Shown piece after piece: positions 30,182 to 39,011 of a DNA stretch of 64,000 bases. The stretch comes from Pseudokineococcus marinus. GTDB lineage: Bacteria > Actinomycetota > Actinomycetes > Actinomycetales > Quadrisphaeraceae. The stretch spans positions 310,001 to 374,000 of the forward strand of contig NZ_JBBHZZ010000004.1 of assembly GCF_037482405.1 (NCBI RefSeq). The letters are read 5' to 3'. Numbering within the stretch: the stretch's first letter is position 1; every line of letters starts with the position of its first letter. The position numbers and the translations under genes were made by a program. The notes beneath the pieces were generated by a model. The model searched no databases. It was not told the origin of the DNA and saw only the letters and a program-made list of their open reading frames with translations.

Positions 30182-33148
30182 GTGCTCACCGCCGAGTCCC
30201 CCACCGCCGCAGCCGCGACCGCCGAGGAGGTGGACCTCTCGGGCCCGTGGGCGATGGCCCTCGACCGGGACGACGCCGGCGAGGACCAGCGCTGGTACGC
30301 CCGAGACCTGACCTGTGACGGCGGAGCCGACGATGGGGCCGGCGGCGGGACCGTCCACCTGCCGGGGTCGCTGCAGGAGCAGGGCTACGGCGACGAGGTC
30401 ACCGCGGAGACCGCCTGGAACGGCCAGGTGGTCGACCGCTCGTACTACCTCGACGACCGCTACGCGCCCTACCGCGAGCCCGGGAAGGTCGCCGTCCCCT
30501 TCTGGCTGCAGCCGCGCCGCTACTACCGCGGGGCGGCCTGGTACCAGCGCACCGTCCAGGTGCCGGCCGCCTGGGCGGGCCGCCGGGTCGTCCTGGAGCT
30601 CGAGCGCGTGCACTGGGAGTCGACGCTGTGGGTCGACGAGCGCCGCGTCGGCTCGGAGCGGAGCCTGTGCGCCCCGCACCGCTACGACCTCGGCGTCCTC
30701 GCGCCCGGCGAGCACCGGGTCACGCTGCGCGTCGACAACCGCACGGTCGTCGACGTCGGGCCCAACGCCCACAGCACGACCGACCACACGCAGGGCAGCT
30801 GGAACGGCGTCGTCGGCCGGGTCGCGCTGCGCGCCCGGCCGGACGTCGTCGTGCGCCGCGTCCGCGTCGTGCCGCGCGTGGCCGACCGCGCCCTCACCGT
30901 GCGGCTCGACCTCGCCGGCGGGCCGTCGGGCGTCGGCGCGGGACGCGTGGTCCTCACCGCCCGGCGCTGCGACGACCTCCCCGGCCCTCGCGGGCCCGAG
31001 CCGGAGCCCCTCGTCGTCGACTACGCCTTCGACGCCGGCATGAGCCCGCGGGGCCTGTCCGCCACGACGGCCCACCTCGACGTCGACCTGCCGCTCGGCG
31101 ACGGCGCCGCCCTCTGGGACGAGCACTCCCCGGCGCTGTACGCCCTCGAGGTGGCCCTCGAGCCCGAGGGGCGCCCGGAGGACCGCACGGTGCGGCGCAC
31201 CGTCGTCGGGCTGCGCGAGGTCTCGGTCGTCGGCACGCAGATCGCCGTGAACGGCCGCCCCACCTTCGTGCGCGGCACCCTCGAGTGCTGCGTCTTCCCC
31301 CTCACCGGGTACCCGCCCACCGACGTGGCGTCGTGGGCGCGGATCGTCGCCGTCTGCCGCGCGCACGGGCTCAACCTCCTGCGCTTCCACTCCTGGTGCC
31401 CGCCGGAGGCGGCCTTCCGGGCGGCCGACGAGGCGGGGATGCTCCTGCAGGTCGAGGGCCCGGTGTGGGCCAACCAGGGCGCCTCGCTCGGAGAGGGCGG
31501 CTCGCTGGACGCCTTCGTCCACGAGGAGACGCGAGCGGTCCTCGACGAGTTCGGCGACCACCCCTCCTTCGTCGTCATGGCGCACGGCAACGAGCCGTCG
31601 GGGCGCGACGCGGAGTTCCTCGGCGACTGGGTCACCACGTGGCGCCGGCGCGACCCGCGGCGCCTCTACACGAGCGGCGCCGGCTGGCCCGCCATCGTCG
31701 AGAACGACCTCGACAACGTCTCCGAGCCGCGGCTGCACCGCTGGGACGAGGGGCTCGGCTCGCGGCTCAACGCGACCCCGCCGACGACGGACGCCGACTA
31801 CAGCGCCTGGGTGGAGGGCGCGGCGCGGCCCGTCGTCAGCCACGAGGTGGGGCAGTGGTGCGCGCACCCGTCCTTCGCCGAGCGCGCCAAGTACACGGGG
31901 CTGATGCAGCCGCGGAACCTCGACGTCTTCGCCGACTTCCTCGAGCAGGGCGGGATGGGCGACCAGGCGGAGGACTTCCTCCACGCCTCGGGGCGCCTGC
32001 AGCTGCTCTGCTACAAGGAGGAGGTGGAGGCGGCGCTGCGCACGCCCGGCTTCGGCGGCTTCCACCTCCTCGGCCTGTCGGACTTCCCCGGGCAGGGCAC
32101 GGCGCTCGTCGGCGTCCTCGACGCGTTCTGGGAGGGCAAGGGCTACTGCGAGCCCGAGGAGTTCGCGCGCTTCTGCGGGGTGACGACGCCGCTGGCGCGC
32201 CTGCCGCGGCGCGTGCTCGCCGCAGGCGACGACCTGGTCTTCGAGCCGCAGGTCGCCCACTTCGGCGCCGGCCCGCTGCGCGCGAGGACGACGTGGCGGG
32301 TGCTCACCACCGACGGCGGAGGCGGCGGGGAGGCCCTCGGCGGAGACGTCGTCGCCGAGGGCGTGGTCCCGGGCGAGGAGGTGCCGGTCGGCAACGCCCG
32401 TCGCCACGACGTCGTGCGCGTGCCGCTCGAGGCGGTCGGGCGCGCGGTGGCCGCGAGCGGCACGGGGGTGCGCCTACGGCTCGAGCTGGCGGTGGTCGAC
32501 CTCGACGGCGGGGCCGAGCACCGCAACGACTGGGACGTGTGGGTCTTCCCCGCCCCGGCCGCCCGCCGGTCGGACGAGGGGGCCGCAGCCGGCGTCGTCG
32601 TCACCCGGGCCCCGGACGAGGCCGTCCGGCGCGCCGACGCCGGCGAGCGCGTCGTCCTCGTGCCCCCGGCGGCGAGCCTGCGCGACGACGTCGCCCTCGG
32701 CTTCACGCCGGTGTTCTGGAACACGGCGTGGACCAAGGGGCAGGCGCCCCACACCCTCGGGCTGGTGCACGACGCGCAGCACCCGCTCTTCGCGCGCTTC
32801 CCCTCCACGGGCCACACGGACTGGCAGTGGTGGGAGGTGCTGCACGGCGCCCGGGCGATGCAGCTCGAGGGCCTGCCCCGTGCGCTGCGGCCGGTGGTCC
32901 AGCCCATCGACACGTGGTTCTCCGCGCGCCGCCTCGGGCTCGTCGTCGAGATGGGCGTCGGAGACGGGGCGCTGCTCGTCTGCTCGGCCGACGTCCTCGA
33001 CGCCCCCGCCGACCGCCCGGCCGCCGCGGCCTTCCGCGACGCGCTGCTCGCGTACGCGGCCGGGCCGGACTTCGCGCCCGGCGTCGCGGTGAGCGCGACC
33101 GAGGCGGGGAGGTGGCTGGCGGACGTGTCCGTCGACGTGCCCGAGTGA
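30182..33148 (+). CDS. Glycoside hydrolase family 2 protein
   Basis: 988 residues, cytoplasmic (no signal peptide). The N-terminal sugar-binding jelly roll (about 15-220: VDLSGPWAMALD, RRYYRGAAWYQRTVQVPAAWAGRRVVLELERVHWES) is followed by an immunoglobulin-like domain and the TIM barrel starting near VNGRPTFVRGTLECCVFPLTG. The acid/base is probably Glu in MAHGNEPSG (about 471), and the nucleophile candidate is Glu in VVSHEVGQW (about 554). A C-terminal region of about 300 residues resembles extra domains of beta-galactosidase or beta-glucuronidase-like GH2 members. The specificity cannot be read. Position after the importer and mutarotase-fold genes indicates that it hydrolyses the imported glycoside. 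Confidence 0.88.
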   Translation: MLTAESPTAAAATAEEVDLSGPWAMALDRDDAGEDQRWYARDLTCDGGADDGAGGGTVHLPGSLQEQGYGDEVTAETAWNGQVVDRSYYLDDRYAPYREPGKVAVPFWLQPRRYYRGAAWYQRTVQVPAAWAGRRVVLELERVHWESTLWVDERRVGSERSLCAPHRYDLGVLAPGEHRVTLRVDNRTVVDVGPNAHSTTDHTQGSWNGVVGRVALRARPDVVVRRVRVVPRVADRALTVRLDLAGGPSGVGAGRVVLTARRCDDLPGPRGPEPEPLVVDYAFDAGMSPRGLSATTAHLDVDLPLGDGAALWDEHSPALYALEVALEPEGRPEDRTVRRTVVGLREVSVVGTQIAVNGRPTFVRGTLECCVFPLTGYPPTDVASWARIVAVCRAHGLNLLRFHSWCPPEAAFRAADEAGMLLQVEGPVWANQGASLGEGGSLDAFVHEETRAVLDEFGDHPSFVVMAHGNEPSGRDAEFLGDWVTTWRRRDPRRLYTSGAGWPAIVENDLDNVSEPRLHRWDEGLGSRLNATPPTTDADYSAWVEGAARPVVSHEVGQWCAHPSFAERAKYTGLMQPRNLDVFADFLEQGGMGDQAEDFLHASGRLQLLCYKEEVEAALRTPGFGGFHLLGLSDFPGQGTALVGVLDAFWEGKGYCEPEEFARFCGVTTPLARLPRRVLAAGDDLVFEPQVAHFGAGPLRARTTWRVLTTDGGGGGEALGGDVVAEGVVPGEEVPVGNARRHDVVRVPLEAVGRAVAASGTGVRLRLELAVVDLDGGAEHRNDWDVWVFPAPAARRSDEGAAAGVVVTRAPDEAVRRADAGERVVLVPPAASLRDDVALGFTPVFWNTAWTKGQAPHTLGLVHDAQHPLFARFPSTGHTDWQWWEVLHGARAMQLEGLPRALRPVVQPIDTWFSARRLGLVVEMGVGDGALLVCSADVLDAPADRPAAAAFRDALLAYAAGPDFAPGVAVSATEAGRWLADVSVDVPE

Positions 33149-33198
33149 CCCTGGGGTCGCCGTCCGGCCGCCCCGCTGGGCGCCCGGTCGCCGCTCGC

Positions 33199-34371
33199 CT
33201 ATCCAGCCCGGCGGGCGGCGTCGTCCTCCTCGTCGAAGACGATGACCTGCCGGATCGCCGCACCGTCGGCGAGCGCGTCCATGGCCTCGTTGACGTCCTC
33301 GAGCCGCGTGCGCGCGGAGATGAGCGCCTCGACGGGCAGCCGCCCCTCGCGCCACATCTGCGCGTAGGTCGGGATGTCGCGGGCGGGCACGGCCGAGCCG
33401 AGGTAGCTGCCGATGATGGTGCGGGCCTCGGCGGTGAGTCCGAGGGGCTTGATGGCCGCCTCGGCGGTCGGCGCGGGCAGGCCCACGGTCACGGTCGTGC
33501 CGCCGACGCCGGTGAGCGCCACCGCGGTCTCGAAGGCGCGCGCGTTGCCGGCGGCCTCCACGACGACGGGCGCTGTGAGCCCGGCCTCGAGGGCCTCGGC
33601 GGGCGAGAGCGCCTGCGCCGCCCCCAGCTCGAGCGCGCGGGCCAGCTTCTCCGGCACCGCGTCCACGCCGATCACGGGGCCGCGGCCGAGCGACACGGCG
33701 GTGATGAGCGCCGCCATCCCGACCCCGCCGAGCCCCACGACGACGACGGTGTCGCCGTCGCGCGGCCGCCCGGCGTTGAGCACGGCCCCGCCGCCGGTGA
33801 GCACCGCGCAGCCGAGCACGGCGGCGACCTCGGCCGGGACGTCGTCGTCGACGGCCACGACGGAGCGGCGGTCGACGACGGCGTGCGTCGCGAAGCCGGA
33901 GACGCCGAGGTGGTGGTGGACCTCGTCGCCCGCACCGACCGCGTCGTCACCCTCGCCGAGCGGTGCCGTCGCGTGCAGCCGCCGCCCGCCGGCCAGCAGC
34001 TCGCCGGCGTTGTTGGACGCCGAGCCCCGCGTGCACGGCAGCCGGCCGTCGGTCCGGCAGCCGTCGCACTCCCCGCAGCGCGGCAGGAAGGCCATGACGA
34101 CGCGCTGGCCGACGGCGAGGTCGTCGACCTCGCTGCCGACGCGCTCGACCCGTCCGGCGGCCTCGTGCCCGAGGAGCATCGGCACCGGGCGCACGCGGTT
34201 GCCGTCGACGACGGAGAGGTCGGAGTGGCAGACGCCGGCCGCCTCGATCCGCACGAGCACCTCGGTGGGGCCCGGGTCGTCGAGCTCGAGCTCGACGACG
34301 GAGATCGGCCGTGTGTCGCGGTAGGGGCGCTCGTCGCCGATGCGCTCGAGCACCGCGCCGCGGATCCTCAT
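33199..34371 (-). CDS. Zinc-dependent alcohol dehydrogenase (MDR family)
   Basis: 390 residues. GroES-like domain with the catalytic-zinc Cys in AAGVCHSDLSVV and the His-Glu of LGHEAAGRVERVG. The structural-zinc loop is CGECDGCRTDGRLPC (four Cys, about 97-111). The Rossmann motif VVVGLGGVGMAALI lies near residue 205. It is a full-length class III-like alcohol/aldehyde dehydrogenase using NAD(H) in the cytoplasm. A GAGGAGGCGGC ribosome-binding site precedes the ATG. It is convergent with the GH2 gene and does not belong to that operon. The substrate is unknown; class III-like members often act on formaldehyde or mycothiol adducts or simple alcohols. Confidence 0.9.
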   Translation of the reverse strand: MRIRGAVLERIGDERPYRDTRPISVVELELDDPGPTEVLVRIEAAGVCHSDLSVVDGNRVRPVPMLLGHEAAGRVERVGSEVDDLAVGQRVVMAFLPRCGECDGCRTDGRLPCTRGSASNNAGELLAGGRRLHATAPLGEGDDAVGAGDEVHHHLGVSGFATHAVVDRRSVVAVDDDVPAEVAAVLGCAVLTGGGAVLNAGRPRDGDTVVVVGLGGVGMAALITAVSLGRGPVIGVDAVPEKLARALELGAAQALSPAEALEAGLTAPVVVEAAGNARAFETAVALTGVGGTTVTVGLPAPTAEAAIKPLGLTAEARTIIGSYLGSAVPARDIPTYAQMWREGRLPVEALISARTRLEDVNEAMDALADGAAIRQVIVFDEEDDAARRAG

Positions 34372-34631
34372 GCCGCCTCCTCAGCCGTCCGGAGCGACCG
34401 GGCAGAACGACGGCTCCTCCGAGGGGCGGGCAGAGGCATGCGCGCCGCCAGGGCGTCGCCGGTCATCTCGGTCTCCTCGTCGTCGCGGAGCGCGCCAGCT
34501 CGTCGGGCGCGGCTCCACACTGCGGCAGGCGCCCGAGCCTCGCCCGAGGAGGTCGCAGACGAGCCGTCAGGCGACGACGAGGACCGCCGCACCCGACGTC
34601 GCAAAAGCACCGCCGCGGGTCGTCGTCGCCG

Positions 34632-35147
34632 TCAGCGCTCGTAGAGCGCCCGGATCCGCCGCAGCCGCTCGACGACGCGCTGGGTGTCGAGCTCAGGGCG
34701 CGGATCGGGATGGTCCAGCATCGCCCGGAGCGTGCGCACGAGCTCGACCGCCACCTCCGGCGCGGAGGTCGACCCGGCGTCCGGCACCCCCGTCGCGCCG
34801 CTCAGCTCGGCGACCAGGCGCAGCCTCCCGCGAGCCGGCATCGGCCGACCGTCCTCCGAAGGACCCACCTCGAGGCTGGCGTCGTCGTGCCGCAGCCGGA
34901 GGTAGACCGCCTCGCCGGTCGGCCTCCACCAGCCGTAGCCCTGCTCCGGGTACATGCCGCCGTACTCGACGAACTCGATCTCCTCCGTGGCGCCGTTGAC
35001 CGCGGCGAGGAGAGCCGCCTCACGCCGCTCCCGCTCCGCGACCTCTTCCGGCGTGGGAGGCGGAAGTCGCTGCCACAGACGCCGAGAGGCGTCCGAGAGT
35101 GGTGCCGCGGCGGCCTCGCCCGGTGCGCCGTCCTCGACGTCGTCCAC
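34632..35147 (-). CDS. Hypothetical protein
   Basis: 171 residues, no recognised family, no signal peptide and no transmembrane segment. Charged N-terminal half (RLPPPTPEEVAERERREAAL), a central stretch with EYGGMYPEQGYGWWRPTGEAVYLRLRHDD and a C-terminal helix ending ERLRRIRALYER. Codon use is as GC3-rich as its neighbours, and GAGGAGGGG precedes the GTG start, so it is probably a real gene. It is monocistronic, between the alcohol dehydrogenase and the RpiR regulator. The 260-bp gap to the alcohol dehydrogenase gene shows no gene or site I can support. Confidence 0.6.
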   Translation of the reverse strand: MDDVEDGAPGEAAAAPLSDASRRLWQRLPPPTPEEVAERERREAALLAAVNGATEEIEFVEYGGMYPEQGYGWWRPTGEAVYLRLRHDDASLEVGPSEDGRPMPARGRLRLVAELSGATGVPDAGSTSAPEVAVELVRTLRAMLDHPDPRPELDTQRVVERLRRIRALYER

Positions 35148-35289
35148 GACCCCTCCTCAGCCCTCGACGAGCGCCGGGGCGAGCCTCCCGGCCGTGCGCG
35201 CTCAGCGGTCGACGCGAGCATGACCGCCTCGCTCACGGCGGTCCAGCACGTATCAGTGGCGCAGCCCCCTGCCCGAGGAGCCGACGCCC

Positions 35290-36159
35290 TCACCCACCCG
35301 ACGCCCCGCCCCGCGGCCCGTCGTCGTAGGTGTCCATCGCCCGCCACGCGCGCTGCACGCCCTGGAGGGCCGCGCGTGTCTGCTCGGGACGGCTCGCCTG
35401 CATGCCGGCGAGCAGCCCGTAGACCACGGCGGTGATGGCCGTCACCGACTGGAAGAACGAGACGCCCTCGCTCGGCACGATGAGCGGCACGTCGGAGACC
35501 TGCGCGACCGGACCCCGATCGAGGTCGCTGATCGACACCACGCGCGCACCGGCCGACCGGGCGGCGCGCGCGGCGGCGAGCAGCTCGCGCATGGGGCGCC
35601 ACGGGTTGACGAGGAGGACGACGTCGCCCGGCCCCAGCGCCGAGACGGCGGTCGCCAGGTGCGGGCCGCCCCGTGACTCCAGCTGCGCCCGGTAGCCCAT
35701 CGTCGCGGCGAGGTGGGCGAAGACGGTCGCCGGCCCGGCGAACGAGCCCTGCCCGAGCACGAGCAGGTGCTCGGCCTCCCCCAGCGCCGCGACCGCACGC
35801 TCGGCGTCGTCGCGGTCGACCGTCTCGAGCGCGAGCCGCAGGTTCTCCATGTCGTGGCGGACGGCGTCGTGGACGACCCCGTCGGTCTCCCGGTGGTGCT
35901 GCTCGAGCGTCTGCTCCGTGGAGATCTCCAGCAGGTAGCGCGCCCGCAGCTCGTGCTGCAGCGTCGGCCACCCGCGGAAGCCGAGGCGCTGGGCGCAGCG
36001 GACGACCGTGCTCTTGTCGACGCCGGCGCGCGCGGCGATCGCCGCGACGTCGGAGTAGGACGCGAGCTGCTGGTTGCGCTTCACCGTCTCGAAGACGCGC
36101 TCCTGCGCCGGCGAGAGCCCCGCCGACGGGCGCAGGCCGTCGAGCCACGTGCTGATCAC
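35290..36159 (-). CDS. RpiR/MurR family transcriptional regulator with SIS domain
   Basis: 289 residues. The N-terminal RpiR helix-turn-helix (about 15-75: LSPAQERVFETVKRN, IAARAGVDKSTVVRCAQRLGF) is joined to a C-terminal sugar-isomerase (SIS) domain (about 120-270: EHLLVLGQGSFAGPATVFAHLAA, GDVVLLVNPWRPMRELLAAA). SIS domains bind phosphosugars or related acids. The GTG at 36159 is preferred; a longer reading from 36252 would add an Arg-rich non-conserved tail. It is divergent from the 3-hydroxyisobutyrate dehydrogenase-like gene across a 232-bp gap with a good promoter, so it likely controls the 36-40 kb operon. Confidence 0.87.
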   Translation of the reverse strand: MISTWLDGLRPSAGLSPAQERVFETVKRNQQLASYSDVAAIAARAGVDKSTVVRCAQRLGFRGWPTLQHELRARYLLEISTEQTLEQHHRETDGVVHDAVRHDMENLRLALETVDRDDAERAVAALGEAEHLLVLGQGSFAGPATVFAHLAATMGYRAQLESRGGPHLATAVSALGPGDVVLLVNPWRPMRELLAAARAARSAGARVVSISDLDRGPVAQVSDVPLIVPSEGVSFFQSVTAITAVVYGLLAGMQASRPEQTRAALQGVQRAWRAMDTYDDGPRGGASGG

Positions 36160-36293
36160 GCCGTCACCGCCCCCCTCGCCCCGGCGGACGACGTCGAGCC
36201 GAACTGTAGGAGCCGCAGCGGGACCGGGCGGTCCGCGCCGTCCGACCCCCACCGACCGTCCGCGAACTCATGGACGCGATCCTGCAACGGCCA

Positions 36294-36322
36294 TTGCCAG
36301 CATGTCGACGTGCACCTACGTT
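36294..36322 (+). promoter_or_regulatory. Promoter of the dehydrogenase/DUF3100 operon
   Basis: -35 TTGCCA (36294-36299), a 17-bp spacer and -10 TACGTT (36317-36322) lie in the gap between the divergent RpiR regulator and the operon. The start site would be near 36329, giving a leader of about 63 nt before GTG 36392. Confidence 0.6.
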
Positions 36323-36391
36323 TGCCGACCGTCACGGCCGGGCGCACCACGGCTCCGGCCCGCACCGACGGACGACGCGAGAGCAGGACAC

Positions 36392-37375
36392 GTGGACACC
36401 ACCCCTCCCGACGGGGCCGCCCCGGCGGACCTCCCCAGCGACGGCGCGGGCGCCGAGCGGCGCGTCGCCGTCGTCGGCCTCGGCGCGATGGGCGGCGCCA
36501 TGGCGACGACGCTGAACCGGGCCGGCTGGGCGGTCACGGGTTTCGACCCGTCGCCCGAGGCCCGGGCACGCGCGGCCGACGCCGGCGTGGCGACGGCCGA
36601 CCGGCTCGAGGACGTCGCGGGCACGCCCTTCGTCGTCCTCTCCCTGCCGTCGGCGCGCGTCGTCGAGCAGACGGTCCCCGTGCTGCTGGAGCGCGAGGGC
36701 ACCCGCGTCGTCCTCGACACCACGACGTCGGAGCCCGCCACCAGCGAGGCCATGGCCGCCGCCGCCCGCGAGCGCGGCGCCGTCTTCGTCGACGCGCCCG
36801 TCTCCGGCGGCGCGAGCGGCGCGGCCACCGGGGCGCTGAGCGCCTTCGTCGGCGGCACCCCCGACGACGTCCGCGCCGCCGAGCCGCTGCTCGCCGCGCT
36901 GACCGGCGGGCAGTACGCCGTCGTCGGCGGCACGGGCGCCGGCAACGTCGTCAAGCTCCTCAACAACGTGCTGTGCGCGACCAACCTCATCGCCGTCGGC
37001 GAGGCGATGGACGTGGCCGCCGCTCACGGGCTCGACCTCGCCACGGTCGCGCAGGCCGTCAGCGGCGCGTCGGGCGGCAGCGCCGTCACGGCGAACGCCC
37101 TCCCGCGGTGGGTGCTCTCGGGCACCTTCGACTCCGGCTTCGCCCTCGGCCTCATGGCCCGCGACGTGGGCCTCGCCCTCGACGTCGCCGCCGCCCGCGG
37201 GGCGAAGCCCGCGCTGCTCGCCGCGACGCACGACGCCTGGCAGCGCGCCCTCGCCGAGCGCGGCCCCGCTGCGGACTTCACCGAGGCCCCCGCCACCGCC
37301 GCGACCGCGACCACTGCCCTCGCGCCGGCGGACGCCACCGCGAGCTCCACGACCAGCAGCGAGGACGACCGATGA
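36392..37375 (+). CDS. NAD(P)-dependent 3-hydroxyisobutyrate dehydrogenase family oxidoreductase
   Basis: 327 residues. Nucleotide-binding VAVVGLGAMGGAMATTLNRAG (about 27-47), the substrate motif FVDAPVSGGASGAATGALSAFVGG (about 133-156) and the catalytic-Lys segment GAGNVVKLLNN (about 185-195) define the beta-hydroxyacid dehydrogenase family (3-hydroxyisobutyrate, tartronate semialdehyde, phosphogluconate-like). The C-terminal tail of about 35 residues is Ala/Thr-rich and non-conserved. It acts in the cytoplasm on a beta-hydroxy acid. The ATG of the aldehyde dehydrogenase overlaps its stop (ATGA). Being fused into one operon with an aldehyde dehydrogenase is consistent with hydroxy-acid to semialdehyde to acid flow. 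Confidence 0.88.
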   Translation: MDTTPPDGAAPADLPSDGAGAERRVAVVGLGAMGGAMATTLNRAGWAVTGFDPSPEARARAADAGVATADRLEDVAGTPFVVLSLPSARVVEQTVPVLLEREGTRVVLDTTTSEPATSEAMAAAARERGAVFVDAPVSGGASGAATGALSAFVGGTPDDVRAAEPLLAALTGGQYAVVGGTGAGNVVKLLNNVLCATNLIAVGEAMDVAAAHGLDLATVAQAVSGASGGSAVTANALPRWVLSGTFDSGFALGLMARDVGLALDVAAARGAKPALLAATHDAWQRALAERGPAADFTEAPATAATATTALAPADATASSTTSSEDDR

Positions 37376-38967
37376 CGACGACCACCCGCCAGTCCGACGC
37401 CCCCGCCCCCGGCGCGCCTCCCGCTCCCCCGGCCGGGCCCGACGACCACCACCGCAGCGGCGCCGCGACGGCGTCCGCCGTGCTGGCCGAGTCGCTGCCC
37501 TCGGGCCTCGGCTCCTTCGTCGATGGGCGCGTCGTCCCCGGCACGGGCGACGTCGTCGAGCTCGTCACCCCCGCCACCGGCGAGGTCTTCACCTCCTACC
37601 GCGACGCCGGGCCCGACGTCCTCGACCGGCTGCTCGCCTCCTCCACCGAGGGCGCGCGCACGTGGGGGGCCACCGACCCCTTCGCGCGGGCCGCGACGCT
37701 GCGCGAGGTCTCCCGCGTCGTGGCCGCGCACGCCGAGGAGCTCGCCGTCCTGGAGTCGGCCACGACGGGCAAGCCGCTGCGCGACGCCCGCGCCGAGACC
37801 GGCCGCGTCGCCGAGATGTTCGGCTTCTACGCCGGGTGGGCCGACAAGGTCTCCGGCGACACCCTGCCCGTCCCCGGCGACTGGCTCACCTACACGCGCC
37901 GGGTGCCGTGGGGCGTCGTCACCGCGGTCACGCCGTGGAACGCGCCCGTCTTCACGGCGGGCTGGAACTCCTCCGCGCCGCTGGCGGCCGGCAACGCCGT
38001 CGTCCTCAAGCCCAGCGAGTTCACGCCGGCCACCACGGTGCGCCTGGCCCAGCTGGCCCACGAGGCCGGGCTGCCGGCCGGGGTGCTCAACGTCGCCGTC
38101 GGCCTCGGCGCCACCACCGGCGCCGCCGTGACGACGGACCCGCGCGTCGGCAAGGTGAGCTTCGTCGGCTCGGTGCCCACGGGCCGCGCCGTCGGGACGG
38201 CGTGCGCCGCCGCCGGCATCCCCACCGTCCTCGAGCTGGGCGGCAAGAGCGCGACGATCGTGTTTGCCGACGCCGACCTCGACCGGGCCGCCGACGGCGC
38301 CGTCGCCGCGATCTTCGCGGCCGCCGGCCAGTCGTGCGTCGCGGGCTCGCGCCTGCTCGTCGAGCGGTCGGTGCACGCCGCGCTGCTGGAGAAGGTCGTC
38401 GAGCGCGCCGGGCGCCTGCGCCTCGGCGACCCGCTGGACCCCGCGACCGAGGTCGGGCCCATCGTCACGGCCGGTCAGCACGCCCGCGTGCGCGCGCTGC
38501 TCGAGCTCGGGCTCACCGACGGCGCGATCCGCGCGACCCCCCTCGCCGAGACGCCGTCGGGCGACCTCGCCGGCGGCCACTGGGTCGCGCCCACGGTGCT
38601 CGACGGCGTCACGCCGGCCAACGCGCTGGAGACCACCGAGGTCTTCGGGCCCGTCCTCGGCGTCGACGCCTTCGACACCGAGGAGGAGGCCGTCGCCCGC
38701 GCCAACGCCACCGGCTTCGGCTTGGCCGGCTCGGTGTGGACGAACGACGTCTCGCGGGCGCACCGCGTCGCCGCGGGCGTGCGGGCGGGGACCTTCTGGG
38801 TCAACGCCTGCAAGACCATCCACGTCGCCGTGCCGTTCGGCGGCTTCGGCGACTCCGGCCACGGGCGCTCGTCCGGGCCCGGCGTGCTCGACGAGTACAC
38901 GCAGCTCAAGGCCGTTTGGGTGCCGGTGCAGCCCGTCGGCGCCCCGTTCCCCTCGCTCGGCTACTGA
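37372..38967 (+). CDS. NAD(P)+-dependent aldehyde dehydrogenase
   Basis: 531 residues. After an N-terminal Ala/Pro-rich extension of about 45 residues the ALDH fold is complete: WGVVTAVTPWNAPVFTAGWN, VVLKPSEFTPATT (NAD-binding Lys), SFVGSVPTGRAVG, VLELGGKSATIVF (general-base Glu) and FAAAGQSCVAGSR (catalytic Cys). The C-terminus contains VFGPVLGVDAFDTEEEA and GGFGDSGHGRSSG. It oxidises an aldehyde, probably the semialdehyde made by the preceding dehydrogenase. It follows that gene with a 4-nt overlap. The substrate is not predictable; it lacks clear marks of acyl-CoA-forming methylmalonate-semialdehyde dehydrogenase. Confidence 0.91.
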   Translation: MTTTTRQSDAPAPGAPPAPPAGPDDHHRSGAATASAVLAESLPSGLGSFVDGRVVPGTGDVVELVTPATGEVFTSYRDAGPDVLDRLLASSTEGARTWGATDPFARAATLREVSRVVAAHAEELAVLESATTGKPLRDARAETGRVAEMFGFYAGWADKVSGDTLPVPGDWLTYTRRVPWGVVTAVTPWNAPVFTAGWNSSAPLAAGNAVVLKPSEFTPATTVRLAQLAHEAGLPAGVLNVAVGLGATTGAAVTTDPRVGKVSFVGSVPTGRAVGTACAAAGIPTVLELGGKSATIVFADADLDRAADGAVAAIFAAAGQSCVAGSRLLVERSVHAALLEKVVERAGRLRLGDPLDPATEVGPIVTAGQHARVRALLELGLTDGAIRATPLAETPSGDLAGGHWVAPTVLDGVTPANALETTEVFGPVLGVDAFDTEEEAVARANATGFGLAGSVWTNDVSRAHRVAAGVRAGTFWVNACKTIHVAVPFGGFGDSGHGRSSGPGVLDEYTQLKAVWVPVQPVGAPFPSLGY

Positions 38968-39011
38968 CCCGCCCCCATCCCCCGCCCCGCCCACACCCCC
39001 GGAGGAACCGC

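Noticed and set aside
34368..34610. 80-codon minus-strand open frame upstream of the alcohol dehydrogenase
   Set aside because: Composition is Arg/Ser/Ala-rich, it has no ribosome-binding site or homologous motif, and it overlaps the start of the dehydrogenase gene.
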